This document shows positions 45,588 through 54,207 of a stretch of 64,000 bases of DNA, piece by piece. Origin of the DNA: Erythrobacter litoralis. Lineage in GTDB: Bacteria > Pseudomonadota > Alphaproteobacteria > Sphingomonadales > Sphingomonadaceae. A model generated the notes under the pieces. It saw only the letters and a list, made by a program, of their open reading frames with translations. It made no database searches and was not told where the DNA came from. Each line of letters begins with the position of its first letter. Position 1 is the first letter of the stretch. Where the stretch lies: the NCBI RefSeq assembly GCF_029760855.1, contig NZ_SOSI01000003.1, positions 310,001 through 374,000 on the forward strand, written 5' to 3'. Made by a program: the position numbers and the translations under genes.

Positions 45588-46487
45588 TTAGAACCCATCC
45601 ACGCTCTTGCTCACGAGAATGTTGACGGCCACGCGGCGGTTCTGCGCCTTGCCTTCTTCGGTATCGTTGCTCGCCATTGGATCGGACTCGGCCATGCCGG
45701 TCGGCGTCAACATGCGATAAGGTGCCCAGTCGCACTGCTGCTGGAGGTAGTTCACCACCCGCGTCGCGCGCTTTTCGCTCAAGTCCTGATTGATCTCGTA
45801 ATTGCCGGTATTGTCGGTGTAGCCGACGACCAGGAGCAGGGCGTTGTCGGTCGCATTGGCCTGCTGCGCGGCGTTGCAGAGATCCATGCGGGCCTGATCC
45901 GACAGGTTGTATTTGCCCGTGTCGAAATAGACGTTGGTCGTGCCCTTGATGTTGTACTTGTCGATATCGCCGACCCGGCCGCGCAAGGCTTCCGTCGCGG
46001 CCGCCTGCTCTTCGAACCGCTCGTTAGTGCCGTTGTGGATCATTGCCGCAGTCTTGAGGTCCTTGCTTTTCACCGCGACCTTGCTCGCGACGAGATTGCT
46101 GCCCCACTGGACCGTGTCGACATCGACAGGAAGGCCGCTCATCAGCGACGCCGGTTCCAGGCGATCCTTGTCGAGACCGAGAAACCCGCCGCTCGAACGA
46201 ATTTCGGTTGCCGAGCTGAGCGCGAAAATCATGTTCTGGCCATCGGCAGTGGTCACGCGAACGCGGTTGCCGTCACGACCGGAGATGAACCCTTCGACCG
46301 TGGGGCCTTCGGGCATGTCGGAAAGGTCTGTCGGGACATCGCCGAAGACGGTGATGTCGTCGCTCTGCGTTTCCATCGGCATGTTCTGCCCGTAGGAGTC
46401 CTGCGACTGTGCGGACACGGTCGTAAGCGGGCTTGCCAACATGGCGATGGCGGCAAGGCCGCTCGTACTCTTGAGAATGGTCTTCAT
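45588..46487 (-). CDS. OmpA-family envelope protein
   Basis: 299-aa exported protein. The signal peptide ends TTVSAQ. A central DUF-type beta domain is followed by an OmpA C-terminal peptidoglycan-binding domain: NVYFDTGKYNLSDQA, VVGYTDNTGNYEINQDLSEK and AQNRRVAVNI. The start ATG 46487 is preferred to 46493 because AAGGAG lies 7-12 bp before it. The protein lacks the eight-stranded OmpA barrel, so it is periplasmic rather than a porin. Confidence 0.9.
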   Translation of the reverse strand: MKTILKSTSGLAAIAMLASPLTTVSAQSQDSYGQNMPMETQSDDITVFGDVPTDLSDMPEGPTVEGFISGRDGNRVRVTTADGQNMIFALSSATEIRSSGGFLGLDKDRLEPASLMSGLPVDVDTVQWGSNLVASKVAVKSKDLKTAAMIHNGTNERFEEQAAATEALRGRVGDIDKYNIKGTTNVYFDTGKYNLSDQARMDLCNAAQQANATDNALLLVVGYTDNTGNYEINQDLSEKRATRVVNYLQQQCDWAPYRMLTPTGMAESDPMASNDTEEGKAQNRRVAVNILVSKSVDGF

Positions 46488-46772
46488 CGTCATACTCCTT
46501 CAACTGCCTTCCGACCGTCGAACCGGAAATCGGTTCCGCACAGCTCGCTTCCAAGCTGAGGGTCGGGACACTTTTTGAACCTTACTCGACGACGCGCAGC
46601 AGGACGCCGGCGCCGTGTGTCGAGGGCGGCGGCATTCCAGATTAGCCTGTCGTTCGCATGAATACGAAAGGCAACCGGCTTGCCGAAATGGTTAACACGA
46701 GTGCAGAATAAGGCGAATTGATGGCGAGAAGGATCGGTGACCGTCATCGCTCGGCTCTTGCTTTGAAGCTTT
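46488..46772. other. Intergenic region between engB and the OmpA-family gene
   Basis: 285 bp between the engB stop and the OmpA-family start, both on the minus strand. I see no gene, RNA or clear terminator here. It presumably holds the OmpA-family promoter. Confidence 0.5.
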
Positions 46773-47438
46773 TCAGTTTGGCTGAACGCCCGCATCCGCG
46801 AGAATCGCGGCTCGTAATTCGGCGATCCCCATGCCCTTTTCGGCGCTGGTCACATGCAGTACGGGGAAGGCTGCAACGTGCTTCTTCGCCTCGGCTTCGG
46901 TAGCCGCTGCGACTTTCGCCAGTTCGCTGGCCTTGATCTTGTCCGCCTTCGTGAGAACGACGCGGTAGCCGACCGCCGCCTCGTCGAGCATTTTCATCAT
47001 TTCGCGGTCGACGTCCTTCAACCCGTGCCGGCTATCGACGAGGACCAGCGTGCGCGAAAGAACCTGCCGTCCGCGCAGATAGGTGCGCACCAACTGCTTC
47101 CACTTCTCGACCACCTTGACGGGCGCTTTCGCGAAACCGTAGCCGGGCATATCGACCAGGCGGAATTGCGTGGGTTCGCCGACTTCGAAAAAATTGAGTT
47201 CCTGCGTGCGCCCGGGGGTGACCGAGGCACGCGCAATGTTCTTGCGCAATGTCAGGGCATTGAGAAGCGTGCTCTTGCCGACGTTCGACCGTCCGCAAAA
47301 GGCGATTTCCGGCACCGTGGGATCGGGGAGGAACTTCAGTTGCGGGGCGGAAAGCAGGAAATCGACCCGGCCGGAGAACAGCCGTTCCGCCTGCTTTTCG
47401 CGCAAGGTCTGCGCCTTTTCTTCCGCGGCGTCGCTCAC
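46773..47438 (-). CDS. engB: Ribosome biogenesis GTPase EngB/YsxC
   Basis: 221-aa TRAFAC GTPase for 50S assembly and cell division. G1 is GRSNVGKST, G3 is DMPGYG and G4 is TKAD; EIAFCGRSNVGKSTLLNAL is the family signature. The start is GTG 47438, sharing GTGA with the yidC stop; the much longer open frame upstream is a yidC shadow. It is the last gene of the rpmH-rnpA-yidD-yidC-engB cluster. Confidence 0.94.
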   Translation of the reverse strand: MSDAAEEKAQTLREKQAERLFSGRVDFLLSAPQLKFLPDPTVPEIAFCGRSNVGKSTLLNALTLRKNIARASVTPGRTQELNFFEVGEPTQFRLVDMPGYGFAKAPVKVVEKWKQLVRTYLRGRQVLSRTLVLVDSRHGLKDVDREMMKMLDEAAVGYRVVLTKADKIKASELAKVAAATEAEAKKHVAAFPVLHVTSAEKGMGIAELRAAILADAGVQPN

Positions 47439-49183
47439 GCCTTTGCCGCAGCTTCTTCGGCCTGCTCCTTCTCCGCCTGCGCACGCAGTTTCGGGTGCTT
47501 GGAGTACAGGTATTTCTGCTGCGCCAGCGTGAGCACGTTGGAGGTTACCCAGTAAAGCAGCAACCCGGCGGCGAAGGGCGCCATCACGAACATGAGAATC
47601 CACGGCATGATGTTGAATATCTGCTGCTGTATTGGATCGCCCATGTTCGGGTTGAGCTTGAAGGTCAGCCACATCGTGAAACCGAGCAGCAAGGCGAGCA
47701 CGCCGATCGCGAGGAAGCCGGGCGGCTGAAAAGGCAACAGGCCAAACAGGTTGAGAATTGTCGCGGGATCGGGCGCCGAAAGGTCCTTGATCCAGAGGAA
47801 GTCGCGGTGGCGCATTTCGATCGCCAAGATCAGAACCTTGTACAGCGCGAAAAAGATCGGGATCTGCAACAGCATTGGCAGGCAGCCTGCGACGGGGTTG
47901 ACCTTCTCGCGCTTGTAGAGCGCCATGATTTCCTGCTGCTGCTTCTGCCGGTCGTCCTTGTACTTTTCCTGTAGCGCTTTCATTTTCGGCTGGATCGCTT
48001 TCATCGACGCCATGCTTGCGAACTGCTTCTGCGCGACGGGGAACATCGCCCCGCGAACGATGATCGTCAGCAGGATGATCGCCACGCCGAAATTGCCGAC
48101 CAGCGCGAAAATGTTCTTCAGCAGCCACAGGAAGGGCTTCTCGAACCAGCGGAACCAGCCCCAATCGATGGCGAGGCCGAACTGCGCAATCCCCGCATCC
48201 TGGTAGGAATCGAGGACCGTACTGTCTTTCGCACCGGCATACAGGCGCGATGTGGTGGATAGCGAACTGCCCGCGGGCACGGTGACCGGCTCGTAGATCA
48301 TGTCCGACCGGTACGTCTCGCCGCCGAGGGGACGGAACGTCGCATTCGGGCTGGTGCCGTCCTGCGGTACGAGTGCAGACAGCCAGTAGATGTCGGTAAA
48401 GCCGAGCCAGCTCGGTCTGCCCTGCGGCGTTACGCGGCCGTCTTCGTCCAGCGTCGAATAGTCGATGTCGTAATCCGCCGCATCGCCGAACACGCCGATC
48501 GGCCCGGAATGCGCGACCCAGAGATCCTCGCTCGCGGTGCGGCTCGTCCGGTTGATCAGGCCGAAGGGCTGGACGACAATCGGCGCACCGCCCACATTCG
48601 CGACGCTTTGCTGGGCGGTGATCATGTAATTGTCGTCGATCGTTAAACGGATGGCAAATTGCTGCCCCTGCCCGTTATCGTGCCGCAGCGTGACGGGCCG
48701 CCCCTGGCCGAGGACGCCGCCCTCCGCTTCCCAGACCGTATCTGCATCGGGCACCGCGATGTTCGAGCCGACCCAGCCGAATTGTGCGAATTGCTGCGCC
48801 GGCGTACCGCGCGGGCTGAAAAGCCGCACGGGATCGCTGTCGGCATCCGTATTCTCGTCGTAATCCTTGAGGACGATATCGTCGATCACCGCACCGCGCA
48901 GGTTGATCGAACCGGCGACTTTCGGCGAATCGATCCGCACCCGGTCGGGCGAAGCCAGCGCCTGCGCCACGTCCACCTTCTCGCGCGCAAGTTCCGCCGG
49001 GTCGACCAGGCCCCCGGTGCGCGAATGCTGCGCCGCGACCTGCTCGCTCGGCGTGTCTACCTTCTCGACGGTCCGCGCGACTTCTTCCGGCTGCGGGTAG
49101 AGATAGTTCATCGCCGCGTCCCAGCCGAACAGCAGGAGTACGGAAAGAAGGATGGCGAGAAGGATGTTGCGATGGTCTTGCAA
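47435..49183 (-). CDS. yidC: Membrane protein insertase YidC
   Basis: 582-aa inner-membrane insertase of the Oxa1 family. The N-terminal TM is MQDHRNILLAILLSVLLLFG. A large periplasmic beta-sandwich domain follows, then a conserved five-TM core. The core has the functional Arg in ILLTIIVRGAMFPVAQKQF, the cytosolic helical hairpin (KMKALQEKYKDDRQKQQQE) and the PVAGCLPMLLQIPIFFALYK motif. It is followed by engB through GTGA overlap and preceded by yidD at 72 bp. Confidence 0.96.
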   Translation of the reverse strand: MQDHRNILLAILLSVLLLFGWDAAMNYLYPQPEEVARTVEKVDTPSEQVAAQHSRTGGLVDPAELAREKVDVAQALASPDRVRIDSPKVAGSINLRGAVIDDIVLKDYDENTDADSDPVRLFSPRGTPAQQFAQFGWVGSNIAVPDADTVWEAEGGVLGQGRPVTLRHDNGQGQQFAIRLTIDDNYMITAQQSVANVGGAPIVVQPFGLINRTSRTASEDLWVAHSGPIGVFGDAADYDIDYSTLDEDGRVTPQGRPSWLGFTDIYWLSALVPQDGTSPNATFRPLGGETYRSDMIYEPVTVPAGSSLSTTSRLYAGAKDSTVLDSYQDAGIAQFGLAIDWGWFRWFEKPFLWLLKNIFALVGNFGVAIILLTIIVRGAMFPVAQKQFASMASMKAIQPKMKALQEKYKDDRQKQQQEIMALYKREKVNPVAGCLPMLLQIPIFFALYKVLILAIEMRHRDFLWIKDLSAPDPATILNLFGLLPFQPPGFLAIGVLALLLGFTMWLTFKLNPNMGDPIQQQIFNIMPWILMFVMAPFAAGLLLYWVTSNVLTLAQQKYLYSKHPKLRAQAEKEQAEEAAAKA

Positions 49184-49255
49184 GGTCGGTCCTAAGAGTA
49201 ACCTGAATTAGATGGGCAAGGTGTCATACATGGTCAAGACACCTCGTAAACGTGC

Positions 49256-49465
49256 CTACGGCACCGGATCGTGCCCGCAGCCCCCCCACGGGTGGCAGCG
49301 CATTAGCCGCTTGAACGCCAACCATCCACCCTTGATCGTGCCGTATTTGCGCAAGGCCTCAATGGCGTAATGGCTGCACGACGGCTGGAAGCGACAGGTG
49401 GGCGGCATGATGCGGCTGGGGCCCCATTGCCAGAGCTTCGCGATGAGGATGAAGAACTGGCTCAT
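49256..49465 (-). CDS. yidD: Membrane protein insertion efficiency factor YidD
   Basis: 69-aa protein with an amphipathic N-terminal helix, MPPTCRFQPSCSHYAIEAL, and the C-terminal HPWGGCGHDPVP, which are invariant family motifs with three conserved cysteines. It shares ATGA with rnpA. Confidence 0.95.
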   Translation of the reverse strand: MSQFFILIAKLWQWGPSRIMPPTCRFQPSCSHYAIEALRKYGTIKGGWLAFKRLMRCHPWGGCGHDPVP

Positions 49466-49851
49466 GCGCGGCGGCTGCGGCGCTTGTGCGGACGGCGGCG
49501 GGGTGGATCGCCTTTGCCGTGTGCGGCGCGCGACAGGGCAGCGCGCAATTCCTCAGCGAGCTTTGAAAACTCGCGCTCGACGCCGGTTTCGCGGCCGATA
49601 AGGACATGATCGTGATCCGGCAGGCCTAGTTCCGGCAGGCTGACCCGTAACAAGTCTCGGAAGCGGCGTTTCATGCGGTTGCGCACTACGGCGTTGCCGA
49701 TCTTCTTGGTGACCGTAATGCCGTACCGCTTGCCGTGTCCACCATTGGGGTGAGCAAGCAGAACGAAACCCGGGCGCGCCACCCGCAGACCGCGATTGGC
49801 AGCGAGAAAATCGGCGCGGCGCCGCATTACGAAAAGGGGGTCGCTCACCAT
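49462..49851 (-). CDS. rnpA: Ribonuclease P protein component
   Basis: 129-aa basic protein that supports the RNase P RNA in tRNA 5' maturation. The family motif RNRMKRRFRDLLR is preceded by RYGITVTKKIGNAV. A C-terminal Arg/Pro/Lys-rich tail follows. ATG 49851 is used; the TTG at 49866 and GTG at 49848 are alternatives. It sits between rpmH and yidD in the canonical order. Confidence 0.93.
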   Translation of the reverse strand: MVSDPLFVMRRRADFLAANRGLRVARPGFVLLAHPNGGHGKRYGITVTKKIGNAVVRNRMKRRFRDLLRVSLPELGLPDHDHVLIGRETGVEREFSKLAEELRAALSRAAHGKGDPPRRRPHKRRSRRA

Positions 49852-49950
49852 ACGCCTATACGACAACGGGCCCCCGAACGGGAGCCCGTGCAGTCGTGTC
49901 CTGTCTAAAGAGATGAAGCGAACCTTCCGGCCCGCCCCGTCACACCCAGA

Positions 49951-50085
49951 TCAGGCGCAAAGATTCTTGCGGCCACGCGCACGGCGGGCGCGCAGGACCT
50001 TGCGACCGCCCGGGGTCGCCTTGCGTGCGAAGAAGCCGTGGCGGCGCGCACGTACGAGATTGGAAGGCTGGAATGTCCGCTTCAT
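49951..50085 (-). CDS. rpmH: 50S ribosomal protein L34
   Basis: 44-aa protein, [18 protein letters not shown] and then [14 protein letters not shown], exactly the L34 pattern. ATG 50085 starts at the conserved MKRT. It is the first gene of the cluster; its promoter lies in the 214 bp before the divergent comM fragment. Confidence 0.97.
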   Translation of the reverse strand: MKRTFQPSNLVRARRHGFFARKATPGGRKVLRARRARGRKNLCA

Positions 50086-50299
50086 GGCGCGTTCCTCTAA
50101 AACTAAATCCGGTTCATCGTCGCGCGGCCAGCAATTTGCGAATCGCATCAACGAAAAGGGGCCGCCGCATGGGCGACCGCCTGCAAGGCCGCGCGAATAG
50201 GCAGATCGTCCATCGCGGTCAAGGATTTTCGAGGCAATCCGGTTTGTTAAGAGCTTGGCCCTAGGGAGCCATCGGAAGTTTCATAGCAGGATCGCAGCC

Positions 50300-50944
50300 T
50301 TGGTATCCACCGTCCGTACAGTCGCCTATCTCGGGCTGGAAGCGCGCGCCGTCGAGGTCCAATGCTCGATGGCGCCCGGCCTGCCCAATTTCGGTATCGT
50401 CGGCCTTGCGGACAAAGCGGTCGGCGAAAGCAAGGAGCGGGTACGTGCGGCGCTGTCGTCGATGGGGCTCGCCCTGCCGCCCAAGCGCATCACCATAAAC
50501 CTGTCGCCCGCCGATCTGCCGAAAGAAGGCTCGCATTACGACCTTCCGGTTGCCCTTGCCGTGCTTGCGGCGATGGGCATCACCGATGCCGAGCAATTGG
50601 CGGACTGGATCGCGGTGGGCGAACTGTCGCTCGACGCGCGGATCGCCCCCTCCCCCGGCGTCCTTCTGGCGGCGCTCTATGCCAGCGAACAGGAATGCGG
50701 CCTGATCTGTCCCGCCGCACAAGGGTCCGAAGCCCAGTGGGCGAGCGACGTACCGATCGTCGCGGCGCCCGACCTCACCGCCCTCCTCGCGCATCTCAAA
50801 GGCGACCGACAATTGCCAAGTCCGGCGCGGGGCGAAGTCGAGCAAGCCCCGCACGGGCCGGATCTGGCGCAGGTGAAGGGACAGGAAACAGCCAAGCGTG
50901 CTTTGGAGATCGCCGCCGCCGGCGGTCACAACATGCTCAGATAA
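50300..50944 (+). pseudogene. comM: comM/yifB 5' fragment, truncated by an integrated element
   Basis: 214 codons of the Mg-chelatase-like AAA protein ComM/YifB (normally about 500 aa). The start is TTG 50300, and TVAYLGLEARAVEVQ and the IVGLADKAVGESKERVRAAL signature are intact. The sequence stops at GGHNMLR just where the family continues into the Walker A loop. A stop codon occurs three bases after the join with foreign sequence. ComM is the branch-migration helicase of natural transformation in species that have been studied. The 3' half must be at the far end of the island, outside the window. Confidence 0.9.
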
Positions 50945-50987
50945 GATATGCCTACACTTTAATCGGAAAATTCGATAGCGGGAGCAT
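50921..50987. other. Left junction (attL region) of the integrative element
   Basis: The comM coding sequence is lost around GGTCACAACATGCTCAG, and the serine recombinase starts at 50988. The crossover core must lie in or next to 50925-50945. The exact core cannot be set without the right end or an empty site. Confidence 0.6.
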
Positions 50988-52583
50988 ATGGACTGCGTCA
51001 TCTACATGCGGTGGTCGAGCACCGAACAATCCAAGGGCTCCACCTTGGAAAGGCAACGCGAAGATTGCCGGCGCCACGCTTCGGAGAATGGTTGGACAAT
51101 TGTTGATGAATTGGTGGACGACGGAGTTAGCGCATTCAAGGGAGCGCATGCCCTAACCGGCGCTCTTGGTAGGTTCGTGAATGAAGTTCAATCAGGCGGT
51201 TATCCAGACGGCGTCATACTTCTTTGTGAGAAGCTAGACCGGTTGTCACGGCAGGAGCCGAGCAAAGTCTTCCTCTGGATGATAAGTCTCACCGACGCCG
51301 GCGTCACCGTGGCGACAGTCGATGGTGCTCGAAGGTATTCGCAGGGTAACTTCGACATGGCCTCCATCATCGAAGTCATCGTGAAGGCGCAGCTGAGCCA
51401 TGAGGAGTCGCAGAAGAAGAGCGAACGTTTGGGGGCTGCCTGGGCCGCGAAGCGTCGTCGCCTAAACGAAGGCGAGCGGTTCGTAATGACGCGCCGTATC
51501 CCTGCATGGCTGGACGTTGTTGGAACGCCGCCGCGGTTTGTATTGAAACCTGACCGAGCGGAGGTTGTGAGACGGATATTTCAAGAAACGGTATCTGGAT
51601 TGGGCAAACACCACATAGCAAGGAACCTGAATCGAGATGGCATTCCCCCGTTCGGTCGCGCCGAGGGCTGGCATGCTTCCTATGTCCAGAAAATTCTTCG
51701 TAATCCTGCTGTAATTGGGGAGCTTCATCCAGCTCGCAAAGCTCGCGGCTCTCCTCGCCAATCGACCGGCGATGTCGTATTGGATTACTATCCCCCAGTC
51801 GTTGACTTCGGCCTGCATCAGCGAGCTCTGAGGGCGATGGATCAACGTGCCAGAAAGTTCACTGGCCGTGGACGGAAACTGGTCAATCTGTTCTCAGGAT
51901 TAGCGCGTTGCGCCGAATGCGGGTCGAAGATGACGTTCCGCGGGAAAGGCCGCAAACAGAGAGCGGACGGATCATGGGTCAACGAAGACTATCTCGTCTG
52001 TGATGGATACCAGCGCGGGCGCGGATGCGAGAATGGCGTGCATTTCAATTACGCGATCTGGGAGGCCGGCATCCTTGACCCGATTATCTTCGAGGCGCTG
52101 CGCGAGAATCACGACGCCTCTCAGGCCGAAATTCGGCAACTCGAGCATGAAATTGCTCGACTGGATCGAGTTTGTGACTTGGCAAAACGCAAGGCGGCTA
52201 CGGCTTTGAGCATAGCCATAGAGAATGATCGCCCCGATACGAGAAACGCCTGGTCTGAAGAGGCGGCTAAAGCGGACGCGGCGCAAACCGAGCTCGATCG
52301 TGCCCGTGAGAAACTGTTGGGCCTCGCACATGAGCCAACGCGCGAAGAGCAGTGGAATCGTATCCACAAGCTACGGCAATCGCTCGACGCCGAAAACGAG
52401 GATATTCGTTTCGAGGCGAGGTCCAAGGTGATGTCGGCAGTCCACGCATTGGTCAGCGACCTCGTGTTTCATGGACCGACAAGCACGGGAGTTTCCATGG
52501 TTGTCGCACGAGAACGCACGGTCGGCATTCACTATGATGAGCTCAACAAAGGCACCGATTGGGTCATGGGGTGGCTCGATTGA
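50988..52583 (+). CDS. Large serine recombinase (site-specific integrase)
   Basis: 531-aa integrase. The N-terminal resolvase catalytic domain has nucleophile Ser10 in IYMRWSSTEQ and the KLDRLSRQEP arginines. A recombinase domain (about 160-280, RRIFQETVSGLGKHHIARNL) follows, then a zinc ribbon (CAECGSK and CDGYQRGRGC) and a coiled coil (about 360-450). These are the DNA-binding and synapsis-control parts of phiC31-type integrases. It most likely catalysed integration into comM, since it is the first island gene next to the junction. Confidence 0.95.
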   Translation: MDCVIYMRWSSTEQSKGSTLERQREDCRRHASENGWTIVDELVDDGVSAFKGAHALTGALGRFVNEVQSGGYPDGVILLCEKLDRLSRQEPSKVFLWMISLTDAGVTVATVDGARRYSQGNFDMASIIEVIVKAQLSHEESQKKSERLGAAWAAKRRRLNEGERFVMTRRIPAWLDVVGTPPRFVLKPDRAEVVRRIFQETVSGLGKHHIARNLNRDGIPPFGRAEGWHASYVQKILRNPAVIGELHPARKARGSPRQSTGDVVLDYYPPVVDFGLHQRALRAMDQRARKFTGRGRKLVNLFSGLARCAECGSKMTFRGKGRKQRADGSWVNEDYLVCDGYQRGRGCENGVHFNYAIWEAGILDPIIFEALRENHDASQAEIRQLEHEIARLDRVCDLAKRKAATALSIAIENDRPDTRNAWSEEAAKADAAQTELDRAREKLLGLAHEPTREEQWNRIHKLRQSLDAENEDIRFEARSKVMSAVHALVSDLVFHGPTSTGVSMVVARERTVGIHYDELNKGTDWVMGWLD

Positions 52584-52607
52584 CGCTCTCCTAGAGGACC
52601 GTCGAGA

Positions 52608-52736
52608 ATGAAGCGTGTTCATGAAGCCCAAAGGCAAGCCAGAAACCCCTTTCTGCTTCGGCTAGAATTTGGATTATTGCTCCTCTGGCATGTGATCATC
52701 CTCGCCACCGTTGCGCTGACAGTAATGGGAAAATGA
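52608..52736 (+). CDS. Putative 42-aa membrane peptide
   Basis: ATG 52608 to TGA 52736, 25 bp after the recombinase stop. The basic first third (MKRVHEAQRQARN) is followed by a hydrophobic segment LLLLWHVIILATVALTVMG, consistent with one inner-membrane helix with the N-terminus inside. GAGGA precedes the start by about 11 bp. No family was recognised; it may be spurious. Confidence 0.45.
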   Translation: MKRVHEAQRQARNPFLLRLEFGLLLLWHVIILATVALTVMGK

Positions 52737-52835
52737 TCCTCGAAGACCGAAGATGAAGCGCGCTAGGCTGCGGGCACTGCCGTATCCAACCGCCATTTTT
52801 GTCTCCCCCCTTGAAGAAACCATCTTTCATCCCAT

Positions 52836-52846
52836 ATGATTATCAT
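52836..52846. promoter_or_regulatory. Possible MarR operator before the monooxygenase operon
   Basis: ATGAT-T-ATCAT is a perfect 11-bp palindrome 20 bp before the first gene of the operon. It is an AT-rich site in a plausible position for autoregulation by the MarR protein encoded second in the operon. Confidence 0.4.
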
Positions 52847-52866
52847 GGTAACTAAATGGAGAATGC

Positions 52867-53160
52867 ATGACTGATCGATTGATCGTGCTCGCGCGTATCA
52901 CGCCGAAGAGGGAACATCTCGACGAAGCTCGAGAAGCCATTCGGGCAATTCTGGAAGACACAAGAGCAGAAGAAGGTTGCCTTACCTTCAAACTCGCTGA
53001 GGATGAGGATGCGGGCGTCCTGCACCTCTACGAGGAATGGGCGGACCCGAAAGCATTAGCACACCATCATGCTCAGTCCTACACAGTGGCTGTGTTCGAA
53101 GCCTACGAGAGCTGGCTCTCTGAGGAGCCAGAAATTCTTCACCTGAAGCCGGTGGCTTAA
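52867..53160 (+). CDS. Antibiotic-biosynthesis-monooxygenase (ABM) fold protein, quinol monooxygenase-like
   Basis: 97-aa ferredoxin-like ABM protein similar in pattern to YgiN. It begins RLIVLARITPKREHLDEARE and contains EEGCLTFKLAEDEDAG, LYEEWADPKALAHHH and the terminal LKPVA. Members act as cofactorless quinol oxidases or heme-degrading enzymes. It is the first gene of a four-gene operon with MarR, a small membrane protein and an AhpD-like protein. Confidence 0.85.
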   Translation: MTDRLIVLARITPKREHLDEAREAIRAILEDTRAEEGCLTFKLAEDEDAGVLHLYEEWADPKALAHHHAQSYTVAVFEAYESWLSEEPEILHLKPVA

Positions 53161-53162
53161 CG

Positions 53163-53603
53163 ATGTTTTTTCTCAAGGACCTCCCGAGCACCGACATGGT
53201 CGAAGGCTATGCCGAGCGCTTCGATAATGTCATTCCCGATCGGGTGGTAGGCGCCTTGAAGCTAATGCGGGAAGCAAGCCTGCTCATTCGTAAGCTCGAA
53301 GCCTATTTCGCTTCACATGACCTCTCTCAGCTTCGCTTCCTAACGCTGATACTGATTGATCGCGAACCTGGAAGAAACGGTCTGCGCGCAAGCGAGATCG
53401 CCGACCGGCTTGATGTCTCACGACCCGTGACCACCCGCACATTGCAGCGTCTGGAGGAAGCCGACCTGCTGTCATCGAAACAAGATCCAGAAGATGCCCG
53501 CTCGCGGATGCTCTACTTAACACCGGCAGGACGCGAGAAGCTCGAGGCGCTTTTGCCGGGTTATTTCGCCATCCTCAATCAAGCCATGAAGGCCGAGAGG
53601 TGA
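53163..53603 (+). CDS. MarR-family transcriptional regulator
   Basis: 146-aa winged-helix repressor. The recognition helix region is ASEIADRLDVSRPVTTRTLQ, the wing SSKQDPEDARSRMLYLT, and a helical dimer interface lies at both ends. It lies in the operon it probably controls, as is common for MarR regulators of aromatic or oxidant-responsive genes. The gap to the monooxygenase gene is two bases. Confidence 0.9.
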   Translation: MFFLKDLPSTDMVEGYAERFDNVIPDRVVGALKLMREASLLIRKLEAYFASHDLSQLRFLTLILIDREPGRNGLRASEIADRLDVSRPVTTRTLQRLEEADLLSSKQDPEDARSRMLYLTPAGREKLEALLPGYFAILNQAMKAER

Positions 53604-53608
53604 CCGAC

Positions 53609-53821
53609 ATGCGATTGACCGTCCTCCAAACTGTGCTGATCTGGGCAGCCGTTTGGCCGCTTGTGACAGGACTACTCATGCTCATCGCCGAATTTGCGCA
53701 AGGCCTCCACCTAGGTCTGCAGACATTTCTGCTCACAGCCCTTCTCGTCCCATTCATCAGCCTCGTCCTGGCTCCGCGAATGCAAACTTTCGCGAGCAAA
53801 TTACTGGAGAAATTTTCATGA
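53609..53821 (+). CDS. Small two-helix membrane protein
   Basis: 70-aa protein with two predicted transmembrane helices (about residues 5-27 and 33-55), resembling small DUF2798-type proteins. ATG 53609 has GAGAGGTGA 6-14 bp upstream; a GTG at 53600 (sharing GTGA with marR) is possible. The stop shares ATGA with the AhpD-like gene. Function is unknown. Confidence 0.75.
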   Translation: MRLTVLQTVLIWAAVWPLVTGLLMLIAEFAQGLHLGLQTFLLTALLVPFISLVLAPRMQTFASKLLEKFS

Positions 53822-54207
53822 GCGAACGAATGCAAAAAGGCCTCGCCAATTTGCGCAAAATCGATGGCGAGGCAGGAGAGAAGGTCATAGAGAGCCTTGC
53901 CGACATCTCGCCAGATCTCGCTCGTTATACGATCGAATATCCTTTCGCCGACATTTATGATCGCCCTGGCCTAGCTTTACGCGATCGCGAGATCGCAACG
54001 ATCGCTGCGCTAACTGCGATGGGTAATGCGGCACCGCAATTGGAGGTTCACATCCAAGCCGGCTTGAATGTCGGAGTGACACGGCAGGAAGTTGAGGAAG
54101 TGATTATACAAATGACTGTATATGCCGGCTTTCCTGCCGCCTTGAACGCCATGCAAATCGCCAAGAAAGTGTTCGCTGAGAATGAGAATGGCAATCATGC
54201 GCCCTAG
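53818..54207 (+). CDS. Carboxymuconolactone decarboxylase (AhpD-like) protein
   Basis: 129-aa all-helical protein. The signature RDREIATIAALTAMGNAAPQ is followed by LEVHIQAGLNVGVTRQEVEE and the AGFPAALNAM segment. The CxxC of true AhpD is replaced (no Cys in the active stretch), so it is of the decarboxylase or uncharacterised type rather than a peroxidase. It is the last gene of the MarR operon and its stop overlaps the convergent desulfurase stop by 3 bp. Confidence 0.87.
   Translation: MSERMQKGLANLRKIDGEAGEKVIESLADISPDLARYTIEYPFADIYDRPGLALRDREIATIAALTAMGNAAPQLEVHIQAGLNVGVTRQEVEEVIIQMTVYAGFPAALNAMQIAKKVFAENENGNHAP

Noticed and set aside
46773..48164. A 463-aa fusion protein upstream of engB
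   Set aside because: The extended frame overlaps yidC on the same strand out of phase and shows no conserved sequence. The GTG at 47438 gives a normal EngB.
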